From Bacteroidaceae bacterium (GTDB lineage Bacteria > Bacteroidota > Bacteroidia > Bacteroidales > Bacteroidaceae), in contig JAFTVE010000043.1 of the NCBI GenBank assembly GCA_017465905.1, positions 1-56,803 of the forward strand: 56,803 nucleotides of DNA. The letters run 5' to 3'. Both the position numbers and the translations under genes were made by a program. Below are positions 24,748-33,586 of the stretch, piece after piece; the stretch's first letter is position 1, and each line of letters begins with the position of its first letter. A model generated the notes under the pieces. That model had not been told where the DNA came from. It made no database searches and saw only the letters and a program-made list of their open reading frames with translations.

Positions 24748-26115
24748 ATGAAACAGAAGAAATTCATTTTGCCGGAAAATGAGATTCCTACACAGTGGTA
24801 CAATATACAGGCTGAAATGCCCAATAAGCCCCAGCCTATGCTTAATCCTAAGACAGGGCAGCCTGTCACGCCCGAAGACCTGTATCCTCTGTTTGCTCGT
24901 GAGGTGTCCAATCAGGAGCTGAACATGACGGATGCATGGATTGATATTCCAGATCGTGTACGCGAGATGTATACTTACTATAGGAGTACGCCACTCGTGC
25001 GTGCTTATGGGTTGGAGAAGGCATTGGGCACTCCTGCGCATATCTATTTTAAGAATGAGAGTGTGAGTCCTATCGGGTCGCATAAGCTGAATTCGGCATT
25101 GGCGCAGGCTTACTATTGCAAAGAGGAGGGTGTGACCAACATCACCACAGAGACTGGTGCTGGGCAGTGGGGTGCCGCTTTGTCGTATGCAGCCAAGGTC
25201 TTTGGGCTCGAGGCTGCTGTATATCAGGTGAAGGTGTCGTATGAGCAGAAGCCTTATCGCCGCAGCATCATGCAGACCTTTGGAGCACAGGTGACTCCAT
25301 CTCCGTCGATGTCGACTCGTGCAGGCAAGGATATACTCACCAAATATCCTAATCATCAGGGTTCGTTGGGCACGGCTATTTCCGAAGCTGTAGAGTTGGC
25401 CATGATGACACCCAATTGTAAGTATACATTAGGTTCGGTGCTTAGTCACGTCACCCTGCATCAGACTGTGATTGGCCTTGAGGCTGAGAAACAGATGCAG
25501 ATGGCAGGCGATTATCCAGATGTGGTAGTGGCATGCTTCGGTGGTGGCTCTAATTTCGGCGGTTTGGCGTTCCCTTTCATGCGTCACAATATCAAGGAGG
25601 GAAAGATCACACGCTTTGTTGCTGCCGAGCCTGCTTCGTGTCCTAAGCTTACGCGCGGTGAGTTCCACTACGATTATGGTGATGAGTCGGGCTATACGCC
25701 GTTGATACCGATGTTTACACTTGGTCATAACTTCCGCCCTGCCAATATTCATGCTGGCGGTTTGCGCTATCATGGTGCAGGACTTGTCGTGTCGCAACTC
25801 TTGAAAGACAAGATGATGGAGGCGGTAGATATTGATCAGATAGAGTCGTTCGATGCCGGTACGCTGTTTGCTGCAGCCGAGGGTATTATCCCCGCTCCCG
25901 AATCATGTCATGCCATTGCAGCCACTATCCGTGAGGCAAAGAAGTGTATCGAGACGGGTGAGGAGAAGACGATTCTCTTCTGTCTCTCCGGGCACGGACT
26001 CATTGACATGTCTGCCTACGACCAATATCTGGCAGGCAACCTAATCAACAGCAACATCAGCGATGAGACCATAGCTGCCAACATGCAGGAGCTGAGTGAG
26101 AAGATTCGTTTCTGA
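24748..26115 (+). CDS. trpB: Tryptophan synthase beta chain (TrpB2 type)
   Basis: 455 residues, longer than TrpB1 (about 395), with the N-terminal extension and insertions of the TrpB2 class. The PLP lysine is Lys113 in SPIGSHKLNSA. The phosphate loop CFGGGSNFGG and FCLSGHGLIDM at the C-terminus are visible. It converts indole plus serine to tryptophan. It stands alone without trpA, as many TrpB2 genes do. The Trp attenuator upstream shows it is controlled as a tryptophan gene, so biosynthesis or indole salvage is likely rather than an unrelated serine reaction. Confidence 0.92.
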   Translation: MKQKKFILPENEIPTQWYNIQAEMPNKPQPMLNPKTGQPVTPEDLYPLFAREVSNQELNMTDAWIDIPDRVREMYTYYRSTPLVRAYGLEKALGTPAHIYFKNESVSPIGSHKLNSALAQAYYCKEEGVTNITTETGAGQWGAALSYAAKVFGLEAAVYQVKVSYEQKPYRRSIMQTFGAQVTPSPSMSTRAGKDILTKYPNHQGSLGTAISEAVELAMMTPNCKYTLGSVLSHVTLHQTVIGLEAEKQMQMAGDYPDVVVACFGGGSNFGGLAFPFMRHNIKEGKITRFVAAEPASCPKLTRGEFHYDYGDESGYTPLIPMFTLGHNFRPANIHAGGLRYHGAGLVVSQLLKDKMMEAVDIDQIESFDAGTLFAAAEGIIPAPESCHAIAATIREAKKCIETGEEKTILFCLSGHGLIDMSAYDQYLAGNLINSNISDETIAANMQELSEKIRF

Positions 26116-26133
26116 TCAACAACGAACGTGGAA

Positions 26134-26173
26134 GAAGATGACTTAGCCTCAGAGAGACGCGGGTCATCTTTTT
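26134..26173 (+). terminator. Terminator after trpB
   Basis: AAGATGAC pairs with GTCATCTT around a 20-base loop and runs into five T residues. Confidence 0.65.
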
Positions 26174-26266
26174 CTGAATGTGTAAATAATGTTAAAACTG
26201 CGGTTTATGGTGCGTATGTAAGGCATTATTAAGTATCTTCGTGAAACTAAAACAAATACTCAGAAT

Positions 26267-26710
26267 ATGACAAAGTATCGGTGGCTTGTTTTCCTCTGCG
26301 GTATGTTGCTCATGTGTGGCAATCTTGATGCACAGAAGAAAGATAAGATTGAGGAACCGCAGTTCCCAGGCGGACGTAAAGAGTTACTCAAGTATATGGA
26401 TCAGCATCTGGTGTACCCGAGTGCTATGCGTGACCTCAGCACGGAAGGTGAAGTGGTGGTAGAGTTCTTTGTGGAGCGCAGTGGAGTAATCTCTGGTGTG
26501 AATGTCGTGAAGAGCCTTAATAAGGAGTTCGACGATGAAGCTATTCGTCTTACCCGCAATATGCCTCGATGGATTCCTGGACGTAAGAACGGTGTGCTTG
26601 TACGCTACAAGATGACCATGCCCATCAACTTCAAGATAAAGCGTAAGTCTGGAATGGTGCGCAAGGATGATAATCGCGAGTATGTGAACGAACTGATGCT
26701 AATGCAATAA
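26267..26710 (+). CDS. TonB C-terminal-domain secreted protein
   Basis: 147 residues with a signal peptide (to about MCGNLDA). The TonB C-terminal-like fold is indicated by the PQFPGGRKELLKYM start typical of Bacteroidetes TonB-like proteins, EGEVVVEFFVERSGVISGV and the following AIRLTRNMPRWIPG. It lacks the N-terminal membrane anchor and proline-rich stalk of classical TonB. A partner in envelope energy transduction is possible, or it could bind a receptor without powering it. Confidence 0.8.
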   Translation: MTKYRWLVFLCGMLLMCGNLDAQKKDKIEEPQFPGGRKELLKYMDQHLVYPSAMRDLSTEGEVVVEFFVERSGVISGVNVVKSLNKEFDDEAIRLTRNMPRWIPGRKNGVLVRYKMTMPINFKIKRKSGMVRKDDNREYVNELMLMQ

Positions 26711-26721
26711 AGACATGTAAT

Positions 26722-27354
26722 ATGAAAAAGACATTTGTAACCCTTGGCATTATCAGCTGCCTCTTGGCTGGTTGCCAAAATAAGCAACAAGAGACACCCC
26801 CCATGTGCGAACAGCAAGAAAATCAAGTAGTGGCAACAATCATGGCACGTCGTAGTATACGTAAGTATAAGCCACAGCCCGTAGAACGCGCCAAGATGGA
26901 TGAAATCCTGAAATGCGGCATCAACGCTCCCAACGGACAGAACAAGCAGTCATGGGAGGTGCGCGTAGTAGACAATCCAGTGTTCATGGCCGAGATAAAG
27001 GATGCTATGGCCAAGGGTCACCCCGATATGGACCCCGAGATGATTAAAGGTTGCTTCCGTGGGGCTCCTACGATGATGTTCATTGCAAGGGCAAGATCAT
27101 ACGATTTCTCAGCATACGATTGCGGTCTTATGGCCGAGAACATGATGCTCTCGGCTTGGTCGATGGGTGTTGGTTCCATCTGCCTTGGCAGTCCCGTACG
27201 CTTCCTTACCGACAATGAGGCTTGTGCCCCTGTCCTGCAGAAACTTGGTTTCAGCGAGGATTATGAATTGTGCCTTTGCGTCGGATTTGGTTATGCCGAT
27301 GAAGCTCCTGCTGCCAAGCCACGTGATTGGGGCAAGGTAAAATATGTAGATTAA
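26722..27354 (+). CDS. Nitroreductase-family lipoprotein
   Basis: 210 residues. The lipobox LLAGC places the lipid-modified Cys at residue 18. The nitroreductase signature is MARRSIRKYKPQPV, then INAPNGQNKQSWEV, LMAENMMLSAWSMGVGSICLG and a closing CVGFGYADE. Envelope attachment is unusual for the family, which is mostly cytosolic, and suggests a reductive role at the periplasmic face. It lies 11 bases after the TonB-like gene and probably shares its transcript. Confidence 0.87.
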   Translation: MKKTFVTLGIISCLLAGCQNKQQETPPMCEQQENQVVATIMARRSIRKYKPQPVERAKMDEILKCGINAPNGQNKQSWEVRVVDNPVFMAEIKDAMAKGHPDMDPEMIKGCFRGAPTMMFIARARSYDFSAYDCGLMAENMMLSAWSMGVGSICLGSPVRFLTDNEACAPVLQKLGFSEDYELCLCVGFGYADEAPAAKPRDWGKVKYVD

Positions 27355-27364
27355 GGTCTTATGA

Positions 27365-27390
27365 GGGGAGGCAGGCACAGCCTGCCTCTT
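27365..27390 (+). other. Hairpin between nitroreductase and sulfatase genes
   Basis: GAGGCAGGC ACA GCCTGCCTC is a perfect 9-pair stem. It sits 11 bases after the nitroreductase stop and just before the sulfatase start, without a clean T run. It may be an intercistronic stabiliser or a weak terminator. Confidence 0.55.
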
Positions 27391-27411
27391 ACTCTTTATT
27401 CATCTGGTACT

Positions 27412-28779
27412 ATGAAAAGAATCCCCCTTTATGCAGTCGGGCTGCTTGCAACGTCGGCAGTCACAACAATGGCTCAGGACGATATCCAGCGTCCCAATAT
27501 CCTGTTTATATTGGCCGATGATCTGGGTTATGCCGATCTCTCCTGTTATGGCAACGAGTTTATCCATACTCCTGTCATTGACCAATTGGCTGCTACCGGT
27601 GCACGCTTCACCCATTGCTATGCCGGCTCGGCAGTGAGCTCTCCCTCACGTTGCACGCTAATGACCGGCAAGCACACTGGCCACAGCACTATTCGCGACA
27701 ATTTCGTCAAGGTTGGTGGCATAGAGGGTAAGAAGGGGCAGCAGACAATCCGGCGAATGCATCTGCTCGAGACAGACACAACCATCGCCCATGTGCTACG
27801 CGAAGCAGGTTATCGTACCTGCCTGGTCAACAAGTGGCATCTTGATGGATTCAATCCTGAGGCCACACCGCTCAATCGCGGGTTTGATGAGTTTTACGGA
27901 TGGCTCATCAGTACGGCCCATTCCAATGATCCCTATTACTATCCCTATTACCGTTTCCACGGCAAGGAACTCATCAATATCACCGCCAACGAGGGGGGAG
28001 CACATGCCATTCACAACACCGACTTGTCTACTGATGATGCCATCCAGTTTATACGTCGTAATCAGGACAACCCATTCTTCCTCTATTTGGCATACGATGC
28101 CCCGCACGAACCATACAATATAGATGACACCCATTGGTATGCCCATACTCCGTGGGAAGCCAATACGCAACGCTATGCCTCGCTCATCACTCATATGGAC
28201 CAAGCAATCGGGCGTGTGTTGGCCGAGTTGGATAAGCTGGGCCTGCGCGACAACACGCTCATCATATTTGCTTCAGACAATGGCGCGGCACGCCAGGCAC
28301 CTCGCGAGACCCTCCGCTGTGTGGGCGACCTGCGCGGCATGAAAGCACAGCTTTACGAGGGTGGCCTGCGCGTACCATTTATTGTAAACATGGCCTCCCG
28401 CGTAGCCCCGCAGACAATCGACAACCGCATATGGTTCCCCGATGTGATGCCCACATTGGCCCATATTGCCGATGCCGAGCAGCATCTCCCTGCCGAGTTG
28501 GACGGCATGAATATAGCTCCGCTCTTCTATAATAGCAATGAGGAAATAGATACCGACAGCCGTTTGCTCTATTGGGAATTCCCTGGAAATCAGCGTGCAG
28601 CCATTCGTGGCGAGTGGAAGGCAGTATCGGTGAAACGTGATACACCACTCGAATTGTATCATATCACAGCCGACCCGAACGAAACGACCAATCTGGCCCC
28701 CCTCTATCCCGCTCTCATAGCCGAGATGGACAGCCTCATGCGTATCGCTCATCGCCAATCCCCCAACTTCCCGGAATAG
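27412..28779 (+). CDS. Secreted arylsulfatase, Ser-type
   Basis: 455 residues from the Met that starts MKRIPLYAVGLLATSAVTTMAQ (signal peptide); 17 upstream codons overlap the hairpin and are left out. Sulfatase motifs: NILFILADDLGYAD with metal-binding Asp36-Asp37, then SSPSR with Ser76 as the residue converted to formylglycine. Ser rather than Cys implies maturation by the anaerobic radical SAM enzyme. The IIFASDNGAARQ stretch (metal ligands) follows. Target sulfated glycans or mucin are inferred from the family, not shown. Confidence 0.93.
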   Translation: MKRIPLYAVGLLATSAVTTMAQDDIQRPNILFILADDLGYADLSCYGNEFIHTPVIDQLAATGARFTHCYAGSAVSSPSRCTLMTGKHTGHSTIRDNFVKVGGIEGKKGQQTIRRMHLLETDTTIAHVLREAGYRTCLVNKWHLDGFNPEATPLNRGFDEFYGWLISTAHSNDPYYYPYYRFHGKELINITANEGGAHAIHNTDLSTDDAIQFIRRNQDNPFFLYLAYDAPHEPYNIDDTHWYAHTPWEANTQRYASLITHMDQAIGRVLAELDKLGLRDNTLIIFASDNGAARQAPRETLRCVGDLRGMKAQLYEGGLRVPFIVNMASRVAPQTIDNRIWFPDVMPTLAHIADAEQHLPAELDGMNIAPLFYNSNEEIDTDSRLLYWEFPGNQRAAIRGEWKAVSVKRDTPLELYHITADPNETTNLAPLYPALIAEMDSLMRIAHRQSPNFPE

Positions 28780-28833
28780 AAGACCGTCTTTTCTCATCCA
28801 TTGTCAAGACTTGCATAATTGCATAAGAATTCA

Positions 28834-28841
28834 TACCTTTG
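28834..28841 (+). promoter_or_regulatory. -7 element upstream of the MarC gene
   Basis: TACCTTTG, 71 bases before the MarC start. The gene also has a strong AAAGGAGGA Shine-Dalgarno 7 bases before the ATG, rare in Bacteroidales. Confidence 0.55.
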
Positions 28842-28912
28842 CCTGCGAAATAGTAGAAAAGTATCAACCTCTTCTTGCAAGGGAGAGATATAATTTTAAA
28901 AAAGGAGGAATT

Positions 28913-29530
28913 ATGGGTTTCGGAACATTCAACTTTCAGGAGTTTATCAGCGCATTCATCATCTTGTTTGCAGTCATCGATGCTGTAGGGTCAACCCCCA
29001 TCATCATCTCATTGCGTGAAAGCGGAAAGACCATCAAGCCCATCAAGGCCACGCTGCTTTCCACCCTCCTGCTCGTCGGTTTCTTCTATGCCGGCGACGT
29101 CATGCTCAAGCTCTTCCACGTAGACATCTCCTCCTTTGCCGTGGCAGGTGCCATCGTCATCTTCCTCATGGCTTTGGAGATGCTGCTCGATGTGGAGATA
29201 TTCAAGTTCAATGGCCCCACGAGCGAAGCCACTATCGTGCCACTTGTGTTTCCGCTCATCGCCGGTGCCGGCTCGTTCACCACGCTGCTCTCATTGCGTG
29301 CCGAGTATGCCGACATCAATATCCTGCTCGGCCTCTTGGCCAATATGGCCTTCGTGTTCTTCGTGCTGACAATGACCGATAAGGTGCAGCACTGGATGGG
29401 AAAGGGTGGGGTATATGTCATACGCAAGTTCTTCGGTGTCATCCTCATAGCTGTTGCCGCACGCCTATTTACCGACAACATCGCACAGATGATTATCAAC
29501 ATCAGCAGCCAGACACAAGCTGCAGGGTAA
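28913..29530 (+). CDS. MarC-family membrane protein
   Basis: 205 residues from the start chosen at MGFGTFNFQEF, supported by a well-placed AAGGAGG. The MarC family has six membrane helices with the FAVIDAVGSTPI and PLVFPLIAGAGSF words seen here. Function is unresolved for most members; the early link with multiple antibiotic resistance was not confirmed. It is monocistronic and the last housekeeping gene before the defence island. Confidence 0.88.
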   Translation: MGFGTFNFQEFISAFIILFAVIDAVGSTPIIISLRESGKTIKPIKATLLSTLLLVGFFYAGDVMLKLFHVDISSFAVAGAIVIFLMALEMLLDVEIFKFNGPTSEATIVPLVFPLIAGAGSFTTLLSLRAEYADINILLGLLANMAFVFFVLTMTDKVQHWMGKGGVYVIRKFFGVILIAVAARLFTDNIAQMIINISSQTQAAG

Positions 29531-29532
29531 TC

Positions 29533-29650
29533 TATTCGAGACTCTTGGTGGAAATACGAACGGGATGCAGAAGTTCATATTGATATCAAGATTCTCGATA
29601 GAACTAGGCACGAAAGATTCAACTCTCCTAAGAAAAGTAGGGAGAAAACC
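29533..29650 (+). pseudogene. Decayed fragment of the neighbouring HEPN-like gene
   Basis: Bases 29531-29624 match 30298-30391 in the gene downstream with about 10-15 % change. In frame it reads IRDSWWKYERDAEVHIDIKI, including the RDAEVH (Rx4H) motif, then runs into unrelated sequence. There is no start codon. It is a partial tandem copy, 0.3 kb upstream of the intact gene. Confidence 0.85.
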
Positions 29651-29859
29651 GTTGCCCTGCGTGTGTCGAATGCTTGCGCTCGTCCAAGAACCTTGTTTCA
29701 TAATTGCCTTTAGCCCCTTTGGGCGGCGAACACGTTTCATAATTCATAATTGAGCGAAGCTTGCTCGCTTTCGTTCTTCGTTTTTCCAAATAAATCGGAC
29801 AAGATAGGCTGTCTTTGGATATTAATTTGTAGATTTGTGAGGTATATAGACAAAAAATT

Positions 29860-30519
29860 ATGGAAGTTTATTATAACAACAAGGAGTTGTCTGCACAAGA
29901 GCGAATGGATTTTTGTGCGATGGCCGATGATACTATTTATTCCTTTTCTGAATCTATAGATGGAGTGCATGAGATTGCAGAGAATATCGCCTTGTCGAAA
30001 AGTGAGGGCTTCAAAAGAATAATGAGCGAATTGATTGATGTAAGCACTTTTATTTCATATTCTTATTGCGATATCATAGTGCTGACAAAGTTGTTCTTAA
30101 GTGCTACAAATCATTACGAAAGGGCTTTTCTTCGTGGAAAGTTAAAGGTGCTTCTCAACGAAAGTTTTAAGAAGCTATATGGATATACAGAGAAAAGTCG
30201 TCGAAATACATACTTCTTTCGATTAAAGGAATTGTCAGCAAAATTTCCGCAGTTTACTGATAGGGTCAGTGTCTTTTCAACTGGATTGAATGAACTATCT
30301 ATTCGAGAATCTTGGTGGAAAGATGAAAGGGATGCAGAAGTTCATTTTGATATCAAGATACTCTATAGAACCAGGCACGAAAGAATCAACGAGAGCAAGG
30401 TCGTAATGGAAACAACACCATTAATTGACATATTCAATAGTCTCAATATGCTTATGAATGATATGTCCAAAGTAATTGAAAAACATATTGAAATGCAGTT
30501 GAATGAAAGAAAAGGATAG
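29860..30519 (+). CDS. Candidate HEPN-domain protein
   Basis: 219 residues, mostly helical, with no hit I can name. The C-terminal half has WWKDERDAEVHFDI: Arg157-Asp158-x3-His162 fits the R[ND]xxxH catalytic motif of HEPN RNases. The sequence around it (TGLNELSIRES before, YRTRHERIN after) is compatible with a HEPN helix pair. HEPN proteins are often toxins or abortive-infection effectors. It converges on the type III Res gene through a shared palindromic terminator and carries a decayed partial copy upstream, both typical of defence loci. The function is an inference from a short motif. Confidence 0.55.
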   Translation: MEVYYNNKELSAQERMDFCAMADDTIYSFSESIDGVHEIAENIALSKSEGFKRIMSELIDVSTFISYSYCDIIVLTKLFLSATNHYERAFLRGKLKVLLNESFKKLYGYTEKSRRNTYFFRLKELSAKFPQFTDRVSVFSTGLNELSIRESWWKDERDAEVHFDIKILYRTRHERINESKVVMETTPLIDIFNSLNMLMNDMSKVIEKHIEMQLNERKG

Positions 30520-30546
30520 ATGCCAGCTGGCATCTATCCTTTTCTT
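30506..30546. terminator. Shared convergent terminator
   Basis: A near-perfect 18-pair palindrome (AGGATAGATGCCAG with CTGGCATCTATCCT at its core) flanked by AAAA/TTTT closes both the HEPN-like gene and res. Confidence 0.9.
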
Positions 30547-30547
30547 C

Positions 30548-33500
30548 TTAAACTCCTTGCATCTTATCTATTAAATCCTCATATGAAGCTACTGCTGCAT
30601 ATCGGACGTCTCCTGTAGAAATCTCATTGAAGAGTTTCTTCGCACAGGCTATTTTAGCCTTCTCCACCCCTCTCAGTTCCATGGATTCCATAGAACCTTT
30701 GGTCTCTGCTACAAAGAATATATGCTTCACGCTTCCTTTGTTGAAAGCGATAGCCCAGTCGGGAGCATAGTTTCCTACAGGAGTTGGAATTTGGAATGAG
30801 CGAGGCAACTTGGCATATACACACACCTCACTTGCTCCATCAAGAGCCGATGCAAATTTACGCTCACCCTCCGAATCACTGAATACATAGTCCATAATGT
30901 GTTTTTGTGCCAAGTAGGCCTTATCGAGAGTTTGCGAATGTTTCTCTTGCGTAAAGATGCTGCTGTCATAATTGCCTTCAATCAGATTGTATGATATATG
31001 CTCTACAATCATTGTGGCTTTCTGCTCCTTTATTATCTTTACCACATTACGGATAAACTCTTCTGGGTTGTTTTGGAACATCGCTATCTTTTGTGGCCGT
31101 AGTTTCTTGAGGATTTCCACCACTGTCCGTCGAGTCAGTGTAGCCCCACGTGCAATCTCTCCCACTAAGTCATAGGGCACGGTAGATGTAGATACTGTGC
31201 TTACTCTTTTCGAAGTTGAAGAGGTGCTTCCGAAAGCATCGACGCTATTCTGCTCACCTGTAACCACCACATAGCGCAACTGGTTCACTTCAAGGTTTGC
31301 ATTGATGTTCAATACCGCTTTCTCTATCAGTTCACCACTATCATAGTGCACGGTATATGCATATTTATGGTTTATTTCCTTCCATAAGGTTTGAAATTCG
31401 GCTTTCGCAAAGTTGTCGTTCAACTTGTTTTCCTTGATTACAGTTGCATTGCCATCCTCAAACATCGTGTCTACTGCTACTGAGCTATCATACAAGGCGC
31501 GTATCAACAATTGTATGCCATCGGCCATAGGTGCCAGTTTGCGCGACATAGGAGCCAACTCGCCATTCGCCAAGTCAGTCCTATACAGTTCTGTCACCTG
31601 TCCCTTTTCGTCAATATAGTCATTATCCCAAAGATAGGCACGTATAGAATTTGCCTCCTCTGCAGTAATGGCGTGTTTTTCATCGCCCACGAATACAAGT
31701 TTCCCTGTGAAGTATGCCTCGTCGGCCTTCGTTGGGCGATCTCGCAGCACATCACGAGTCTCACGTTGCAGGTCACCAACAAAGCTGCTGTAACTCTCAT
31801 TGGCGATAACTGTCAGTTTGTTCAGTTCGTGAACGTTCTCGCCAAGTGTTTCAAAGTCCATACGATTGCCCTCGGTATCGACACAAATACGCAATCCACG
31901 TCCTACCTCTTGTCGCTTTGCTGTAGCCGAGTTTGCATGGCGCAGTGTACATATTTGAAACACGTTGGGGTTGTCCCAACCCTCGCGTAAAGCCGAATGT
32001 GAGAAGATGAATCGCGTAGGTTCCTCGAAACTCAGCAGACGCTCCTTATTCTTCAATATCAGGTCATACGCCGAGATGTCATCCGAAATGTCACGTCCAC
32101 GCTTCACCTCGCTATTCACCGAATGTCCCTTCTTGTCAATGGAGAAGTATCCATTGTGTACCTCACTGGCTGTGAACCTTCGTAAGTATTGCTGGTAGGG
32201 AGAGTCGAACAACGAGATTTGCTCGTTAAGAATAGTTGTATATTCTTCCTCAAAGATATTCCAGAATACACCCTTCTCAACCTCTCCATCATCGCCATAG
32301 CTCTTGTACTTGGCTACTTCATCAATGAAGAATAGCGATAGAGTCTTGATACCGCGTGCAAAGAGTTCACGTTCCTTCTCAAAGTGCGAGACAATGGTTT
32401 CACGTATCTGAACACGCTGCATTGCCAGTTCGTCACTATCTCCATATACTTCACCTTTCTTGAGCGTTAGGCCATTGAGGAAAGTTACAGAATCTGTGTA
32501 TGGGCTGATGTCGGCAATGTCGAAGCCCTCGTATTGAGCCAGTCCGCTTGCACTTTGCAGTTTGTCCCCCTTGCCAAACTTCATCGACTTGCGTCGTATA
32601 CCTGTAGCAGTATTCACCTCAAGGTCTATCTTCACCATGGGCGGCTCGGTCTTCGAGAGTATGATGCTGTCTATATAAAGATAGCTCGAGGTTCCCTTCA
32701 GGTTCTTTACCTCAAATCCCTTCACCTGTATCTTCTTCACCAGCTTCTTGTTGTAGGCATCCAGTGCATCGAGTGCATATACGGTATTGTGCTTGGTTTT
32801 ATGGGTTGCCGAGTAGTTGAGAATGAAGAGTGGCATAAATCGCTTGAGTGCGGCCTGTGTTGCCTCACCTTCCATCTTCTGTGGCTCGTCCATAATGATG
32901 ATGGGGCGGTTGGCTGCTATCACATCTATCGGGCGACGGCTTGCAAAGTCATCACGCTTGGAGTATATGATGCGGCTTTCCTTGTTCTTGGCTCCCTCTT
33001 TAAGCGACGAGGCAAAAGCCTGCGTATTTATAATCATCACATCGATACCTGCATCACTCGAGAAATCATCGAGGTTTTTTAGTCGGCTGCTATCGTAGAT
33101 AAACCACCGGGCCTTCTTGCCATAGTGTTCCATGAAGTGGTCTTCAAGCATACGGAAACTCTTGCCTACACCCTCACGAATGGCAATGCTGGGAACTACC
33201 ACAATAAACTTGCTCCAACCATAGCGTTTGTTTAGTTCGAACATTGTCTTTATATAGACATAAGTCTTACCCGTACCTGTCTCCATCTCAATATCAAGGC
33301 TACAGGCACCTATGCTTGGCACGAGGTTATCCGACAACTTGATATCTCCCAAGACTTGTGCCTTGTGGATATTTGCCAATAGCTCTTTAGATGTCAGTTG
33401 CACCTCGCTGTTACGGTATCCTGTTTCTATATCGGCATCATAGATAGAGGTCTGGCGGTTTGCCGACTGCTTGCCAAGGTCACGCCTATAGGTCAAGTTA

Positions 33501-33586
33501 TCCATGGTAGGTTGGCCTGCAAACACCTCCACCGTGCGCTCCACGGCATCGGTCTGATATTGTTGTATTTTGAACTTAAACTTCAT
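30548..33586 (-). CDS. res: Type III restriction enzyme Res subunit
   Basis: 1012 residues. A superfamily 2 helicase core: Walker A METGTGKTY (residues 101-109), DEPQKM (motif II), SATHKTK (motif III), then VGRGLRICVD (motif VI). A PD-(D/E)xK nuclease sits at the C-terminus (YAPDWAIAF, then VAETKGS, around 945-970). Res uses ATP to communicate between two head-to-head sites and cut DNA, in complex with Mod. The length matches the family. It overlaps the SIR2-like gene by 4 bases; it is the last gene of a seven-gene operon. Confidence 0.93.
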   Translation of the reverse strand: MKFKFKIQQYQTDAVERTVEVFAGQPTMDNLTYRRDLGKQSANRQTSIYDADIETGYRNSEVQLTSKELLANIHKAQVLGDIKLSDNLVPSIGACSLDIEMETGTGKTYVYIKTMFELNKRYGWSKFIVVVPSIAIREGVGKSFRMLEDHFMEHYGKKARWFIYDSSRLKNLDDFSSDAGIDVMIINTQAFASSLKEGAKNKESRIIYSKRDDFASRRPIDVIAANRPIIIMDEPQKMEGEATQAALKRFMPLFILNYSATHKTKHNTVYALDALDAYNKKLVKKIQVKGFEVKNLKGTSSYLYIDSIILSKTEPPMVKIDLEVNTATGIRRKSMKFGKGDKLQSASGLAQYEGFDIADISPYTDSVTFLNGLTLKKGEVYGDSDELAMQRVQIRETIVSHFEKERELFARGIKTLSLFFIDEVAKYKSYGDDGEVEKGVFWNIFEEEYTTILNEQISLFDSPYQQYLRRFTASEVHNGYFSIDKKGHSVNSEVKRGRDISDDISAYDLILKNKERLLSFEEPTRFIFSHSALREGWDNPNVFQICTLRHANSATAKRQEVGRGLRICVDTEGNRMDFETLGENVHELNKLTVIANESYSSFVGDLQRETRDVLRDRPTKADEAYFTGKLVFVGDEKHAITAEEANSIRAYLWDNDYIDEKGQVTELYRTDLANGELAPMSRKLAPMADGIQLLIRALYDSSVAVDTMFEDGNATVIKENKLNDNFAKAEFQTLWKEINHKYAYTVHYDSGELIEKAVLNINANLEVNQLRYVVVTGEQNSVDAFGSTSSTSKRVSTVSTSTVPYDLVGEIARGATLTRRTVVEILKKLRPQKIAMFQNNPEEFIRNVVKIIKEQKATMIVEHISYNLIEGNYDSSIFTQEKHSQTLDKAYLAQKHIMDYVFSDSEGERKFASALDGASEVCVYAKLPRSFQIPTPVGNYAPDWAIAFNKGSVKHIFFVAETKGSMESMELRGVEKAKIACAKKLFNEISTGDVRYAAVASYEDLIDKMQGV

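Noticed and set aside
24655-25356. 233-codon frame antisense to trpB
   Set aside because: It overlaps the attenuator terminator and the trpB start; no domain; the sense strand is certain.
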